Positions 1-9,564 of a stretch of DNA of 64,000 nt are shown here, one piece after another. Each line of letters starts with the position of its first letter. Position 1 is the stretch's first letter. Origin of the DNA: Microbacterium sp. Root61 (lineage in GTDB: Bacteria; Actinomycetota; Actinomycetes; Actinomycetales; Microbacteriaceae); contig NZ_LMGU01000001.1 in assembly GCF_001427525.1 (NCBI RefSeq), forward strand, positions 1,211,788 to 1,275,787, in the 5' to 3' direction. The translations under genes and the position numbers were made by a program. Under the pieces are notes generated by a model. The model did no database searches. It had not been told where the DNA came from and was given only the letters and a program-made list of their open reading frames with translations.

Positions 1-76
1 AATTCCTCATTCCGGTGGCTGCGCAGCGCCCGCGCCGCTACCGTGTGAGTCACAGTCCACTCCCGAGGGGTTCACG

Positions 77-280
77 ATGACAGACGAGATCGAGGAGGCC
101 GCCACGATCGAGGAGATCGTGCAGCGCCTGTCCGTCCGCTTCCCCTCGATTCCCGCGGACACCGTGCGCGCCACCGTGGCCGAGGCCTACGAGGAGCTGC
201 GCGACGCCCACGTCCGTGACTTCGTCGCCGTGCTCGTCGAGAAGCAGGCCAAGAAGCGGTTGAAGCAGCTGCCGGGGTAG
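77..280 (+). CDS. Small three-helix-bundle-type protein
   Basis: A 67-residue acidic, fully helical protein. Its pattern (EEIVQRLSVRFP near residues 13-24, then VRATVAEAYEEL, and a basic KKRLKQLPG tail) is that of the short three-helix bundle dimerisation proteins common in actinobacteria. These have no known enzymatic role. The ATG follows a GAGGGG-like ribosome binding site. It stands alone, convergent with the next gene (11-bp gap). Function unknown. Confidence 0.7.
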   Translation: MTDEIEEAATIEEIVQRLSVRFPSIPADTVRATVAEAYEELRDAHVRDFVAVLVEKQAKKRLKQLPG

Positions 281-291
281 CCGCGCCGGGA

Positions 292-633
292 TCAGGCCGA
301 GCCGACGAACTCGAGCGCTTCCTTGGCCAGGGGAACCCAGCGCTCGAGCGTCTGGTCGTCCTCCGCACCCGGCGGCAGCGCCACCCATTCGCGCATCGTT
401 CGCGCGCCCATGGTCACGGCCTCCCCCTCACCGGTCTCGATCAGGGCCACCACGCGGGCATGCGGCACCTTGACGATGAGCCTGCCGCCATGACCGAGGA
501 AGGCGACGATCTTCGTTCCCGATCGGATGCCGGGACTGCGGAACATGGTGCCGACGGTCACCGGCGCCTCTTCCGCAAGAGCGGCCGCTACGACCTCGAG
601 CAGGTCGATCCGTGATCCGGATGACGCATCCAT
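292..633 (-). CDS. TfoX N-terminal-like / YjbR-like protein
   Basis: 113 residues. The centre and C-terminus carry the pattern of small TfoX_N/MmcQ-like proteins: GTMFRSPGIRSGTKIVAFLG, a strand-rich middle (RLIVKVPHARV), the GARTMREWVALPP segment and a final helix. These proteins are cytoplasmic and mostly uncharacterised, and the fold is related to YjbR. No Shine-Dalgarno is visible. A TATTCT hexamer ends about 8 nt upstream of the ATG, so a leaderless message is possible. The family assignment is from motif resemblance only. Confidence 0.65.
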   Translation of the reverse strand: MDASSGSRIDLLEVVAAALAEEAPVTVGTMFRSPGIRSGTKIVAFLGHGGRLIVKVPHARVVALIETGEGEAVTMGARTMREWVALPPGAEDDQTLERWVPLAKEALEFVGSA

Positions 634-699
634 GAAGGCCAGAATAGGGTCGGGACATCCGCCGGTCCACCGCGTTTCGAGAACACGGAGATCGGACGT

Positions 700-3636
700 C
701 TACTCGCGGGCGAACAGCAGCAGCTCGGGCAGGCTGGTGGCGAAGTAGTCCGTGACACCATCGTCTCGTCGCGTCGCGGGCGGAACGAACGGCGACCGGG
801 TCTCACCGAGATTCGCGGGCGGATCGCAGAGATCGCGCCCCCGCGCCGACTGCACCGCGTCCCAGGCGGCGAGGACCTTCCCCTCCCCGCCCTCCCACGG
901 GTGGAAGCGCCGGTCGGTGAGGATCTCCTCCGCGCGATCGATGGCGCCCTCCGCGACCAGGAGCTGGAGGTACTCGATCGTGAGGTCGTCTCGCGTCAGC
1001 ACGAGCGACTCCACCGCGCGGAGCCGTGCCAGCCGCTCGGCGACCGACTGGCCGAGCCGACCGGCGAGCTGGTCCTGCTCGTACCGCAGGCGCGCATCCT
1101 CCGGCGCCAGCGCGATCGCCTGCGCATACCGCCGCCACGCGGCCTCGTCGTCGTGACGGATGTTGTACTCCGCGAGCGCCGCGTTGCGCAGCAGCACAGG
1201 GTCGGACCCGCCGAGCTCGATCGCAGCATCCCAGTGCTCGACTGCTTCACGGCGGCGACCGTGCGCGTACAGCAGCATGCCGAGGAGCGCGTGCGCGACC
1301 GGGTCCGCGGGTTCCGCGGCGAGCGTCGACTCCAGGGCGTCCAGCGCATCGAGACCGTGGGGGAAGGCCCAGGTCGGATCGGTGGTGCGTGCCGCCGCAC
1401 GGTGAGCCGCGGCATCTGTCAGCGCTCCCTGATGCTGGAGGATCCCGGCGGCGACGTAGTGAGCGACCGGCCTCAGGTTGCCCGACGCGGTGACCGGCAC
1501 TGCGACGGCCTGAGCGAGCACCTCCAGCGCGGCGTCGGTCGCGCCGGCATTGCGGAGATCGAGCGCGACGTCGAACAGAAGCCCGGCGCCCGGGCCGACG
1601 TCGACGCCGGCGAGCACCCGCATCGTCGCATCGAGCGGATCGATCCGCAGCGCGTCGAGAAGAAGTCGACGGGCGGATGCCTCATCCCCGAGGCGCCGCA
1701 GGATGATGGCGCGCAGGGCGATGCGGCGGGTGTCGTGGGCGACCACGCCGTCGAGCGTGTCCAGCACCCGCAGCGCTGACCGGTTCTGCCCCCGGAACGC
1801 GAGGGACTCGGCCAGCGCGAAGCCGGCGGCAGCGGCCCACGCGCCGTCCCACCCCGCCTTGCCGAACGCCTGCTCCGCCTCCGTGGTACGCCCGAGGCGG
1901 CGAAGGACGAGACCGCGCAGGTAGAAGCCCTCCGCGTCCTGGGGATTAGCGTTGCGTCGCGTGAGACGGGCCAGCGCGATGTCGATGCGTGCCAGCGCAC
2001 TCTCGTAGAGGCCGAGTCGGTACTCGCGGTCGGCGAGCGCGAGGTTGACGCGCACGTCGGCGGGATCGCGCTCGAGCGCGACGTTCCAGTACAGCAGCGG
2101 TGACCGCGTCGGGTGCCGGTACTGGCTGAGGTGGAGGCCCGTGAGGTACAGCTCCTCGACGGACTCGATCGCCTCGGGCAGCGGCGGCTCGTCCGCCACC
2201 CACGACTCCTCATCCGCGACGACGGTGGGCGTCCACCGCACGAGCAACCGTCCGTCGCGATCGAGCAGCTCGACGCTGAGGTCCTCGTCGGCGGTGACGT
2301 CGGCCTCGATGGCCGCGGGCTCCCCCGGCGTCAGGTCCTGGGTCCGGCTCGCGACGACCTCGCCTCCTTGTCGGACGCGCAGCGTTGCCCGGGGCTGAGG
2401 TCCGGTCACGGCGAAGGTCGCGACGAGGCGGGGGCTGCGCTCGACGTGCACCGCGGCATCCGGAGTCGCCTGGTGCGCGGTGCCCATCGCCGGCACCGGG
2501 TACCAGTACTGCGAGAAGACCTTTGTCTCGCCCGGGAGGATCCACGTGAAGTCGGGCTGGTTGTCGGTGTAGACGCCCGCCATGAGCTCGATGTACGGGC
2601 CGTCGCCGTCGGTGAGCTGATCGTCCCAGGCGTGGCCGAACGGAGCGTCGCCCCACGTCCACAGCTTCTTGCCCGGCGACACCCGGCGTTCCGCCCAGTG
2701 CACGAACCCGGCACCGGCGGCATGGTCGTAGCCGCCGAAGAAGTCCTGCTGCGAGTCGACGATCATGTACGAGGTCGGCACCGGGATGTTGCGATACCAG
2801 TCGATGCGGTGTGCGTCCGGCTCGTCCTCGGCGCGCGCCGGGTAGTCCACGCCGTAGTACGACCGATCCGCACCCGGGAACGCGGTGAGGGCGCGGCGCG
2901 CGTGATCGGCGACGTAGCGGACGTCCTCCGGAAAGAACGACTGGTAGTCGTCGTGCACCCGGGCAGCCGCGTTTGCCCACCACAGGAACGTCTGGCGCTC
3001 ATCGGTGCGGTTGTGCAGTCGCACCACCACCTCCACGACGGAGCTGTCGGGGCGCAGCCGCACCCCGTGCTGCCCCGACATGCGGGCGAACGGATCGTGA
3101 TCGTGGCACCACACGGTCACGGAGCCGTCCGCGCCGTTCTCGATCGTCGTCTGGACGGGCAGGTACGTCGCCGGCCGATGGTGCTGCGGCCAGTTGAACT
3201 CGACGCCGCCGCTGATCCACGGACCGGCGAGCCCTACGAGCGCAGGCTTGATGACGTTGTTCCGATAGAAGAAGTCGTGCCCGGTGATCTTGTCGTACCC
3301 GATGTGGATGCGGCCGCCCAGTTCGGGCAGCACGACGAGTCGCACGTAGGCGTTCTCCAGGTGCACCGCCTGCCAGTCGCGGAGCACGGGCTCGTCGGCG
3401 ACGCTCTCCGTGAACGGAATCGGGTAGACCTTGCCGCTGGAGCCCTGGTAGACGCGATGATCGAAGAACATCGGATACGCACTCGGCGTACCCGCCTCGT
3501 ACGTGCGGATGGTGAGGGCCTCGCTCCACGCCACGGCGGCGCCGTTCTCGAGCACTGTCCGCAGCTCAGCGGGCGGATCGGGGAGCGTCAGTTCGTCGTA
3601 CGCGGCATCGCGCGGGTCGTTCAGCTCAGCGGTCAT
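700..3636 (-). CDS. DUF5107 domain protein with C-terminal TPR repeats
   Basis: 978 residues. The first about 400 are a beta-rich, mutarotase-like DUF5107 region (for example GGRIHIGYDKITGHDFFYRN and PWISGGVEFNWPQHHRP). A beta-sandwich linker follows, then from about residue 500 a long array of helical TPR-type repeats (DVRVNLALADREYRLGLYESA and similar). Such proteins often sit beside AraC regulators and sugar-use genes in actinobacteria; the activity is not established. The ATG is preceded by AAGGAG at 7 nt. The gene is divergent from the AraC regulator, with a palindrome between them. No signal peptide is seen, so it is probably cytoplasmic. Confidence 0.85.
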   Translation of the reverse strand: MTAELNDPRDAAYDELTLPDPPAELRTVLENGAAVAWSEALTIRTYEAGTPSAYPMFFDHRVYQGSSGKVYPIPFTESVADEPVLRDWQAVHLENAYVRLVVLPELGGRIHIGYDKITGHDFFYRNNVIKPALVGLAGPWISGGVEFNWPQHHRPATYLPVQTTIENGADGSVTVWCHDHDPFARMSGQHGVRLRPDSSVVEVVVRLHNRTDERQTFLWWANAAARVHDDYQSFFPEDVRYVADHARRALTAFPGADRSYYGVDYPARAEDEPDAHRIDWYRNIPVPTSYMIVDSQQDFFGGYDHAAGAGFVHWAERRVSPGKKLWTWGDAPFGHAWDDQLTDGDGPYIELMAGVYTDNQPDFTWILPGETKVFSQYWYPVPAMGTAHQATPDAAVHVERSPRLVATFAVTGPQPRATLRVRQGGEVVASRTQDLTPGEPAAIEADVTADEDLSVELLDRDGRLLVRWTPTVVADEESWVADEPPLPEAIESVEELYLTGLHLSQYRHPTRSPLLYWNVALERDPADVRVNLALADREYRLGLYESALARIDIALARLTRRNANPQDAEGFYLRGLVLRRLGRTTEAEQAFGKAGWDGAWAAAAGFALAESLAFRGQNRSALRVLDTLDGVVAHDTRRIALRAIILRRLGDEASARRLLLDALRIDPLDATMRVLAGVDVGPGAGLLFDVALDLRNAGATDAALEVLAQAVAVPVTASGNLRPVAHYVAAGILQHQGALTDAAAHRAAARTTDPTWAFPHGLDALDALESTLAAEPADPVAHALLGMLLYAHGRRREAVEHWDAAIELGGSDPVLLRNAALAEYNIRHDDEAAWRRYAQAIALAPEDARLRYEQDQLAGRLGQSVAERLARLRAVESLVLTRDDLTIEYLQLLVAEGAIDRAEEILTDRRFHPWEGGEGKVLAAWDAVQSARGRDLCDPPANLGETRSPFVPPATRRDDGVTDYFATSLPELLLFARE

Positions 3637-3655
3637 CGCCGACTCCTTGGGTACG

Positions 3656-3678
3656 TCCGGCCGACGTGGTCGGCCGGA
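3656..3678. promoter_or_regulatory. 9-bp inverted repeat in divergent promoter
   Basis: Perfect arms TCCGGCCGA and TCGGCCGGA with a 5-nt spacer, about 20 nt upstream of the DUF5107 start codon and 57 nt before the earliest AraC start. The placement suits an operator bound by the AraC protein, or a 5'-UTR hairpin of the DUF5107 message. Confidence 0.45.
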
Positions 3679-3734
3679 ACAGAGGAAGGACCCGCCGAGC
3701 GAGCCACTGTCGACGCTAGGAGGTCGTCGGCCGG

Positions 3735-4640
3735 TTGGGTATGGTCAGATCGACGAATGATATGGACGAAACGATGACACCACCACTGCCGGAGTATCGC
3801 ACCGAGGGCTTCGCGGATCAGCGCCTGGGCGTGCTGCCGCGGCCCCAGGCCGACGCGGCACTGGTCCGACCCGGAACCCGGCGGCTGCTGGTGACGGATG
3901 CCGGGTTCTTCCCGGTCGCGCGTGGCCACCGGCGGTTGCGGGCCCTGGGTTCGGCCGAGACGATCGTGATCGTCTGCGTGGGCGGTCGGGGCACGGTCGC
4001 GTTCGGCGGAGAGGGGTTCCTGTTGACCACGGGCGTCTGCATCGCGATCCCCGCTGCGACGCCGCACGAGTACCTCGCCGATCCGGAGGATCCATGGACG
4101 ATCTGGTGGCTGCACGCCCGCGGCTCCGACGTCGCCGAGCTCACCGCACACGCCACGGCGCCGGCCCGGCTGCGCACACTCGATCGGGTGGTCGCCCTCT
4201 TCGATGAGCTGGTGAGTCTGATGGAGCGTCGACTCTCTCCCGCGCAGCTGCTGGCCGCCTCGGGAGTCGCCTGGAACCTGCTCGCGCGCATAGCGGCCGA
4301 CGTCGTGCTGCCGGCGGAGGGTTCCGCTGTGGAGCGGGCCATGCGGTACCTCGAGACCCGGATCGACGGCGAGATCCCCGTTGCGGAACTAGCGGGCATC
4401 GTGGAGGTGTCGCCCTCGCACCTGAGCGCGCTGTTCCGCCAGGCGACCGGAGGCGGACCGGGTGCATTCCACACGTCGCTGAAGATGGCGCGCGCGCGGG
4501 AACTCCTGGATACCAGCGCGCTGCCCGTCGGCGAGGTCGCCTCCGCCGTCGGGTACGCCGACCCGCTGTACTTCTCGCGACACTTCCGCCGGCTCCACGG
4601 GGTGAGCCCATCGACGTACCGGGCGCAGCCCAAGGGATGA
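3735..4640 (+). CDS. AraC family transcriptional regulator
   Basis: About 290-301 residues. The N-terminal cupin-like sensor domain (VGGRGTVAFGGEGFLLTTGV, then PAATPHEYLADPEDPW) is typical of AraC regulators that sense sugars. The C-terminus has two helix-turn-helix motifs (VAELAGIVEVSPSHLSALFR and VGEVASAVGYADPLYFSRHF). It is divergent from the DUF5107/TPR gene, which is its likely target. The start is uncertain: TTG at 3735 lies 11 nt after AGGAGG, while in-frame ATGs occur at 3741, 3762 and 3774; MDETMTPP at 3762 is also plausible. Confidence 0.9.
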   Translation: MGMVRSTNDMDETMTPPLPEYRTEGFADQRLGVLPRPQADAALVRPGTRRLLVTDAGFFPVARGHRRLRALGSAETIVIVCVGGRGTVAFGGEGFLLTTGVCIAIPAATPHEYLADPEDPWTIWWLHARGSDVAELTAHATAPARLRTLDRVVALFDELVSLMERRLSPAQLLAASGVAWNLLARIAADVVLPAEGSAVERAMRYLETRIDGEIPVAELAGIVEVSPSHLSALFRQATGGGPGAFHTSLKMARARELLDTSALPVGEVASAVGYADPLYFSRHFRRLHGVSPSTYRAQPKG

Positions 4641-4692
4641 GGCACCCGCTGTCTCCGGCGTTCAATCGCCGTTCGTCCCTCGCGCCCATACG

Positions 4693-6165
4693 ATGGAGAG
4701 CAACGAACCGGCACCCCAGAGAAAACCGAGGCTCGGGATCTTGCAGTACATCTCCACACGAGGCGATTCGCTCGGGCAGTACTGTGACGTCCTGCTGGAG
4801 GGGCTCGCGCCCAACGGCGGCCTCGCCGTTCCGGAGCAGCTCCCCCACATCGACGCCGCCACACTCGAGCGTTGGCGCTCCCTGAGCTACGCCGAGCTGG
4901 CCACCGAAGTGATCGGGCTCTTCGCAACCGACATCCCGCGCGAGGATCTCGCCCGGCTGTGCGCGGCCGCGTACGGCGGCGGCACGTTCGCGGCCGACGA
5001 GGTCGTGCCGCTCCGCGACATCGGAGAGGGCATGACGCTCGTGGGTCTGTCCGAGGGGCCGACTCTCGCGTTCAAGGACATGGCGATGCAATTCCTCGGC
5101 GAGGCGCTCGAGTACGTGCTGGCGAAGTCCGACCGCGTCCTGAATGTGCTCGGTGCGACCTCGGGCGACACCGGTTCCGCCGCAGAGCATGCCCTGCACG
5201 GCCGCGACCGGATCTCGATCTTCATGCTGTCGCCGCAGGGGCGGATGAGCGCCTTCCAGCGCGCGCAGATGTACTCGCTGCACGACGACAACGTGCACAA
5301 CATCGCCATCGACGGCGTGTTCGACGATTGCCAGAACCTCGTCAAGCAGCTCGCCTCCGATCTCGATTTCAAGCGGGATCACAGCATCGGCGCGGTCAAC
5401 TCGATCAACTTCGGTCGCATCTCGGCCCAGATCGCGTATTACTTCTGGGCGTGGCTGCGGGCCACCGATGCGCTCCCCGCGCAGGACCGCACCGGTTTCG
5501 AGGTGTCGTTCGCCGTCCCCTCGGGCAACTTCGGCAACATCCTGTCGGGGTACTACGCGAAGCGCATGGGGCTTCCCGTCCGCAAGCTCGTGCTCGCCTC
5601 GAACGAGAACAACGTGCTGGACGAGTTCTTCCGCACCGGCCACTACCGCCCGCGCTCGGCCGAGCGGACGCTCGCCACCTCGAGCCCGTCGATGGATGTG
5701 TCCCGGGCGTCCAACCTGGAGCGCTTCGTCTTCGACCTGCTCGGACGCGACCCGCAGCGCACGGCAGCGGCCTGGCAGGAGCTCGACACTCGGGGTGAGA
5801 TCGACCTCTCGTCCGAGCAGCACCGGCTGCTGCCCGAGTTCGGTTTCGTGAGCGGCACGAGCACGCACGAGGACCGCCTCGCCACGATCCGCACGTTCTT
5901 CGAGAACAGTGGCGTGACGCTGGATCCGCACACCGCGGACGGCGCGAAGGTCGCACGCGACCACGTCGAGCCCGGAGTGCCGATGCTCGTGCTCGAGACG
6001 GCGAAGCCGCAGAAGTTCGCGGACCTGATCGCCGAAGCGCTGGGCACGCCGGAGGAGATGGATGCCGCCACCCGCGCGCTCCTGGACGCTCCGCAGCGCG
6101 TGACCGACCTGCCCGATGACGAGCAGGTCCTCCGCGCCTACATCTCGGAGCGCGCACTGCACTGA
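4693..6165 (+). CDS. thrC: Threonine synthase
   Basis: 490 residues, PLP enzyme converting O-phospho-L-homoserine to L-threonine. The N-terminus has the diagnostic QYISTRG segment, the PLP lysine is in TLAFKDMAMQF (K128), and the phosphate-binding turn is in the GATSGDTGSAAEHAL segment. SGNFGNILSGYYAK is also typical. Length matches the long fungal/E. coli-type enzyme rather than the short actinobacterial type. The ATG has no Shine-Dalgarno; a TTG at 4741 directly before QYISTRG, with GAGG upstream, is an alternative start that would remove 16 atypical residues. It stands alone between unrelated genes. Confidence 0.95.
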   Translation: MESNEPAPQRKPRLGILQYISTRGDSLGQYCDVLLEGLAPNGGLAVPEQLPHIDAATLERWRSLSYAELATEVIGLFATDIPREDLARLCAAAYGGGTFAADEVVPLRDIGEGMTLVGLSEGPTLAFKDMAMQFLGEALEYVLAKSDRVLNVLGATSGDTGSAAEHALHGRDRISIFMLSPQGRMSAFQRAQMYSLHDDNVHNIAIDGVFDDCQNLVKQLASDLDFKRDHSIGAVNSINFGRISAQIAYYFWAWLRATDALPAQDRTGFEVSFAVPSGNFGNILSGYYAKRMGLPVRKLVLASNENNVLDEFFRTGHYRPRSAERTLATSSPSMDVSRASNLERFVFDLLGRDPQRTAAAWQELDTRGEIDLSSEQHRLLPEFGFVSGTSTHEDRLATIRTFFENSGVTLDPHTADGAKVARDHVEPGVPMLVLETAKPQKFADLIAEALGTPEEMDAATRALLDAPQRVTDLPDDEQVLRAYISERALH

Positions 6166-6314
6166 ACCGGGAGATCTGGGTACCCGACGCACGATCGCGT
6201 GGCCCACTCTTCGACGTCACCCCCCGCGGATGACGCCGATACGTCACGCGCATCGATAGCGTCATCCTCAACACCGTGCACGTACCCCCTGCCCTCACAC
6301 CCGATAGGAGCACG

Positions 6315-7796
6315 ATGGACGGCGTAGTCCTCGCCAACGTGATCTGGGCCGCCGCCGTCCTGGCGGACCTGGCGATCAAGATCCTCGCGCTGATCTTCAT
6401 TCCGCGAAACCGCAAGCCGACCGCCGCCATGGCATGGCTGCTCGCGATCTTCCTGATCCCCTTCATCGGGATTCTGCTGTTCCTCGTGATCGGCAACTTC
6501 ACTCTGCCGAAGAAGCGCCGCGACGAGCAGGCGCGTATCGACGCACTCATCCGGGACCGGGCCGCGAAGGCGCCGGGCGGCGTGATGGCGGATGAGTCGA
6601 CCTGGCCGCGCTGGTTCCAGCGCGTCGCCCAGCAGAACGAAGACCTCACCGCACTCCCGGCGGTGTCGGGCAATCGCGCCACCCTGTACGGCGACTACCA
6701 GGCGTCGATCGATGCGATGGCGACAGCCATCGATTCCGCGAAGAACTTCGTGCACGTGGAGTTCTTCATCGTGTCGTGGGACGACACCACGCGGGGGTTC
6801 TTCTCCGCGATGGAGAGCGCCGTCGCGCGCGGAGTGACCGTGCGGCTGCTCGCCGATCACATCTCCTCGGCCAAGATGCCGCGCTCGAAGGAGACGTTCG
6901 CGGAGCTGGACCGGATCGGCGTGAAGTGGGCATGGATGCTGCCGGTGATGCCGTTCAAGGGCAAGTACCAGCGCCCCGATCTCCGCAACCACCGCAAGAT
7001 CGTGGTCGTCGACGGAACGGTGGCTTTCATGGGGTCACAGAACCTCATCGATCGCACCTACAACTCCGAGAAGAACATCAAGCGCGGACTGAAGTGGCAG
7101 GAGCTGGTGACCCGGCTGACCGGCCCCGTCGTGGCATCCGTCAATGCCGTGTTCCTTTCCGACTGGCTCATCGAGACCGACGAGAACCTCATGGACACCG
7201 AGCACGTCCGCGTGTCGGAGATCCCCGTCGAGACCGCATCCGACGCCGTCGTCTGCCAGGTCGTGCCGTCCGGGCCGGGCTATCAGACCGAGAACAACCT
7301 GCGGCTGTTCCTGTCGCTCATCTACGGCGCGACCGAGAAGGTCATCCTGACCAGTCCGTACTTCGTCCCCGACGAAGCCATGGTCTACGCGATCACGACC
7401 GCCTGCCAACGCGGACTCGAGGTGCAGCTGTTCGTGTCGGAGATCGGCGACCAGGGCCTGGTCTACCACGCGCAGCGCTCCTATTACGACGTGCTGCTCG
7501 AGGCGGGCGTGAAGATCTTCCTCTACCCGGCGCCGTACATCCTGCACTCCAAGCACTTCTCGATCGACGACAACATCGCCGTGATCGGGTCGAGCAACAT
7601 GGACATCCGCTCGTTCAGCCTCAACATGGAGGTCTCGCTGATGGTGCTCGGCGAATCGTTCGTCGCCGGCATGCGACAGGTCGAGCAGGGATACCGGGAT
7701 GCCGGACGCCAGCTCACCCTGGAGGAATGGCGGAAGGAGCCGGCCAAGGCCACGTTCCTCGACGGGATCGCGCGCCTGACGTCCGCCGTCAACTGA
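6315..7796 (+). CDS. cls: Cardiolipin synthase
   Basis: 493 residues, membrane phospholipase-D-type enzyme joining phosphatidyl units to make cardiolipin. Two N-terminal membrane helices (VIWAAAVLADLAIKILALIF and MAWLLAIFLIPFIGILLFLV) are followed by two HKD catalytic motifs, NHRKIVVVDG about residue 235 and HSKHFSIDDN about residue 416. The start at 6315 is chosen because GATAGGAG lies 4 nt upstream and the hydrophobic segment then begins at once; an upstream GTG at 6276 lacks such support. Confidence 0.94.
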   Translation: MDGVVLANVIWAAAVLADLAIKILALIFIPRNRKPTAAMAWLLAIFLIPFIGILLFLVIGNFTLPKKRRDEQARIDALIRDRAAKAPGGVMADESTWPRWFQRVAQQNEDLTALPAVSGNRATLYGDYQASIDAMATAIDSAKNFVHVEFFIVSWDDTTRGFFSAMESAVARGVTVRLLADHISSAKMPRSKETFAELDRIGVKWAWMLPVMPFKGKYQRPDLRNHRKIVVVDGTVAFMGSQNLIDRTYNSEKNIKRGLKWQELVTRLTGPVVASVNAVFLSDWLIETDENLMDTEHVRVSEIPVETASDAVVCQVVPSGPGYQTENNLRLFLSLIYGATEKVILTSPYFVPDEAMVYAITTACQRGLEVQLFVSEIGDQGLVYHAQRSYYDVLLEAGVKIFLYPAPYILHSKHFSIDDNIAVIGSSNMDIRSFSLNMEVSLMVLGESFVAGMRQVEQGYRDAGRQLTLEEWRKEPAKATFLDGIARLTSAVN

Positions 7797-7924
7797 CGCT
7801 CAGCCGGTCACCGTAGCTGGGGCATTGGCGGTGCGTCATCGGGCGCCCACCCCGGTCGATCTGGCGGAAGGACGAACGCATGGGCGAGGATGGTCCGGTC
7901 TAGAAGCGCGAAGAGGAGTGGATG

Positions 7925-8266
7925 ATGACGAAGTACCTGATCTCGTTCCCAAGTGCCGCGATGGTCATCCCCGACGGAGAATTCCAGGCCGTCTCGGATG
8001 CCTCGCACGCGGTCGTGCAGGAAGCGAAGGATGCCGGAGTCTGGGTGTTCGGCGGCGGCATCGATGAGAGCATCCCACCGGTCATGGTCGACGGCGACGG
8101 CACCGTCACCGAAGGCACCTACCCTCAGACGAGGCAGCTCGAGGGCGGGTACACGGTGCTCGAACTGCCGTCCCGCGAAGCCGCCCTGGAATGGGCCGCG
8201 AAGATCGCCGTCGCGTGCCGGTGCGCCCAGGAAGTGCGGGCGTTCCAGTACGACCCGGAGAGCTGA
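7925..8266 (+). CDS. YCII-related domain protein
   Basis: 113 residues with the dimeric alpha/beta YCII (DGPF) pattern: MTKYLISFPSAAM at the start, a helix KDAGVWVFGGGI, then GGYTVLELPSREAALEWAAK and ending in VRAFQYDPES. Such proteins resemble muconolactone isomerase in fold, and most lack a known reaction. GAGGAG lies 6 nt before the second of two adjacent ATG codons, which is why 7925 is preferred over 7922. It is monocistronic. Confidence 0.85.
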   Translation: MTKYLISFPSAAMVIPDGEFQAVSDASHAVVQEAKDAGVWVFGGGIDESIPPVMVDGDGTVTEGTYPQTRQLEGGYTVLELPSREAALEWAAKIAVACRCAQEVRAFQYDPES

Positions 8267-8471
8267 CAGCGAGGTTCCGCCGCCGACCTGGAACTCTCCG
8301 ATCTCGGTCAGGCCATCCGCTTGATAGACCGGGATGAGATGCACCACGCCGGCGTCCTCTGACTCGTCGGCTGCGCTCATACTCTGAATTGTCCGACAGA
8401 CGATCGAGCGTTACACGCTGATTCGAACTCAACCGGCCCGGGCGATTTCCACGAGATGCAAGTATGGGGCG

Positions 8472-9461
8472 ATGGAGTCAGCGGATGAATCGCCCCAGCT
8501 CGGTGACATCGACATTGATCGTTCGGCTCTCACCCAGGACGGATTCCCGCTGGCGGCGCTGGCGAGCGAACTCGGGTTCCTGGTAGACGAGCAGTCAGCG
8601 GTCGACGCGCCTTCTGAGGGCTGGCGGGTGCTGAAGCGCCCGTCTGCAGGAGGATTCCTCCTGCTCGGCTCCCCCACTGATGCCGCGCTTCAGACGTGGC
8701 GACTGGCGCAGGTGAACACCGGGGCAGCCGACGCCATCGCGCAGGTCATTCCCGGCACAGTGTCGCTCCGCAAGAGTCGCGCGGAGCGACGTAGCAGTCT
8801 GGAATTGCGCTGGCCGCCCATGATGACGACGACGGATGCGGCCGCCGACGAATACGTCATCGACATCGTGAACACGGGCGATACTCGCTGGATTCCGGAT
8901 GGCGATGGGTTCCACGTCGTGGGCGTGTTCACCGAGCCCGGCACGACTGACTTCGGTTTCAGCTGGGCCAGTATGGGCCACGGTCCTGCCGTTCCCCTCG
9001 ACCCCGGCGAGTATGCCCGTGTGTCCGTCGCGCTCAATCAGGGAACGCGGGCTGACCTCGTGCCTGGGCGGCATGATCTTCACGCCATCATGGTCGGGCT
9101 GAATCTGCGCCCCGAGCACCCCCTGGCCGTCGACCTATCGAGCGCGCAGATCGCCCGGTATCGAGAGCGTTGGCGGGGCCGGTCGTCCAGCCCGGACGAT
9201 CGGCGGCGCATGCTCGACCTCCAGGTGCAGCGGCTTCGCGCACAGATCGCCGCGGGTGCTTCATTGGTCGCGGTGGCCGAGATGGTCGCCGCCGCGGAGT
9301 CCGACGCCGAAGCCGTCATCAGCCTCGCGACGCTGCTCGACTGCGACGAGGCGTCGGCGCAAGCGGTCTACGACTCCGCACTGCGCGAGCTGCGTCCCGG
9401 ATACGCGCCCACGCTCGAGGAACGACTCACCGAGACCACGCGGCTCCGCGACGCGGTCTGA
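8472..9461 (+). CDS. Conserved hypothetical protein
   Basis: 329 residues, not recognised. The N-terminal third is mixed alpha/beta (WRVLKRPSAGGFLLLGSP). A beta-rich middle resembles an immunoglobulin-like fold (DEYVIDIVNTGDTRWIP, then GFHVVGVFTEPG and DLHAIMVGLNLRPEHP). The last about 100 residues are two long helices plus a small helical unit (AAAESDAEAVISLATLLDCDEASAQAVYDSALREL). No signal peptide, membrane span or catalytic motif is evident. The only other start is downstream; the ATG at 8472 has weak ribosome binding (ATGGGGCG). Confidence 0.75.
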   Translation: MESADESPQLGDIDIDRSALTQDGFPLAALASELGFLVDEQSAVDAPSEGWRVLKRPSAGGFLLLGSPTDAALQTWRLAQVNTGAADAIAQVIPGTVSLRKSRAERRSSLELRWPPMMTTTDAAADEYVIDIVNTGDTRWIPDGDGFHVVGVFTEPGTTDFGFSWASMGHGPAVPLDPGEYARVSVALNQGTRADLVPGRHDLHAIMVGLNLRPEHPLAVDLSSAQIARYRERWRGRSSSPDDRRRMLDLQVQRLRAQIAAGASLVAVAEMVAAAESDAEAVISLATLLDCDEASAQAVYDSALRELRPGYAPTLEERLTETTRLRDAV

Positions 9462-9564
9462 CTTTCCCGAGAAATTCTTCGAGCCGTTCTGTAAGGATCC
9501 GCTTCCTGCGGCCACTGACCAGTTGAGGATCATTTTTCTCGGACGGTCAAAGGAGACGCGCACG

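Noticed and set aside
2113..3777. 554-codon plus-strand frame across the DUF5107 gene
   Set aside because: Shadow of the DUF5107 gene; composition unnatural.
4141..6207. 688-codon minus-strand frame across thrC
   Set aside because: It mirrors threonine synthase exactly, has no family character, and is the usual antisense shadow in high-GC DNA.
8270..8380. Possible small coding fragment on the minus strand
   Set aside because: The readable piece HLIPVYQADGLTEIGEF looks protein-like, but the frame continues into the YCII gene antisense and I cannot identify a family.
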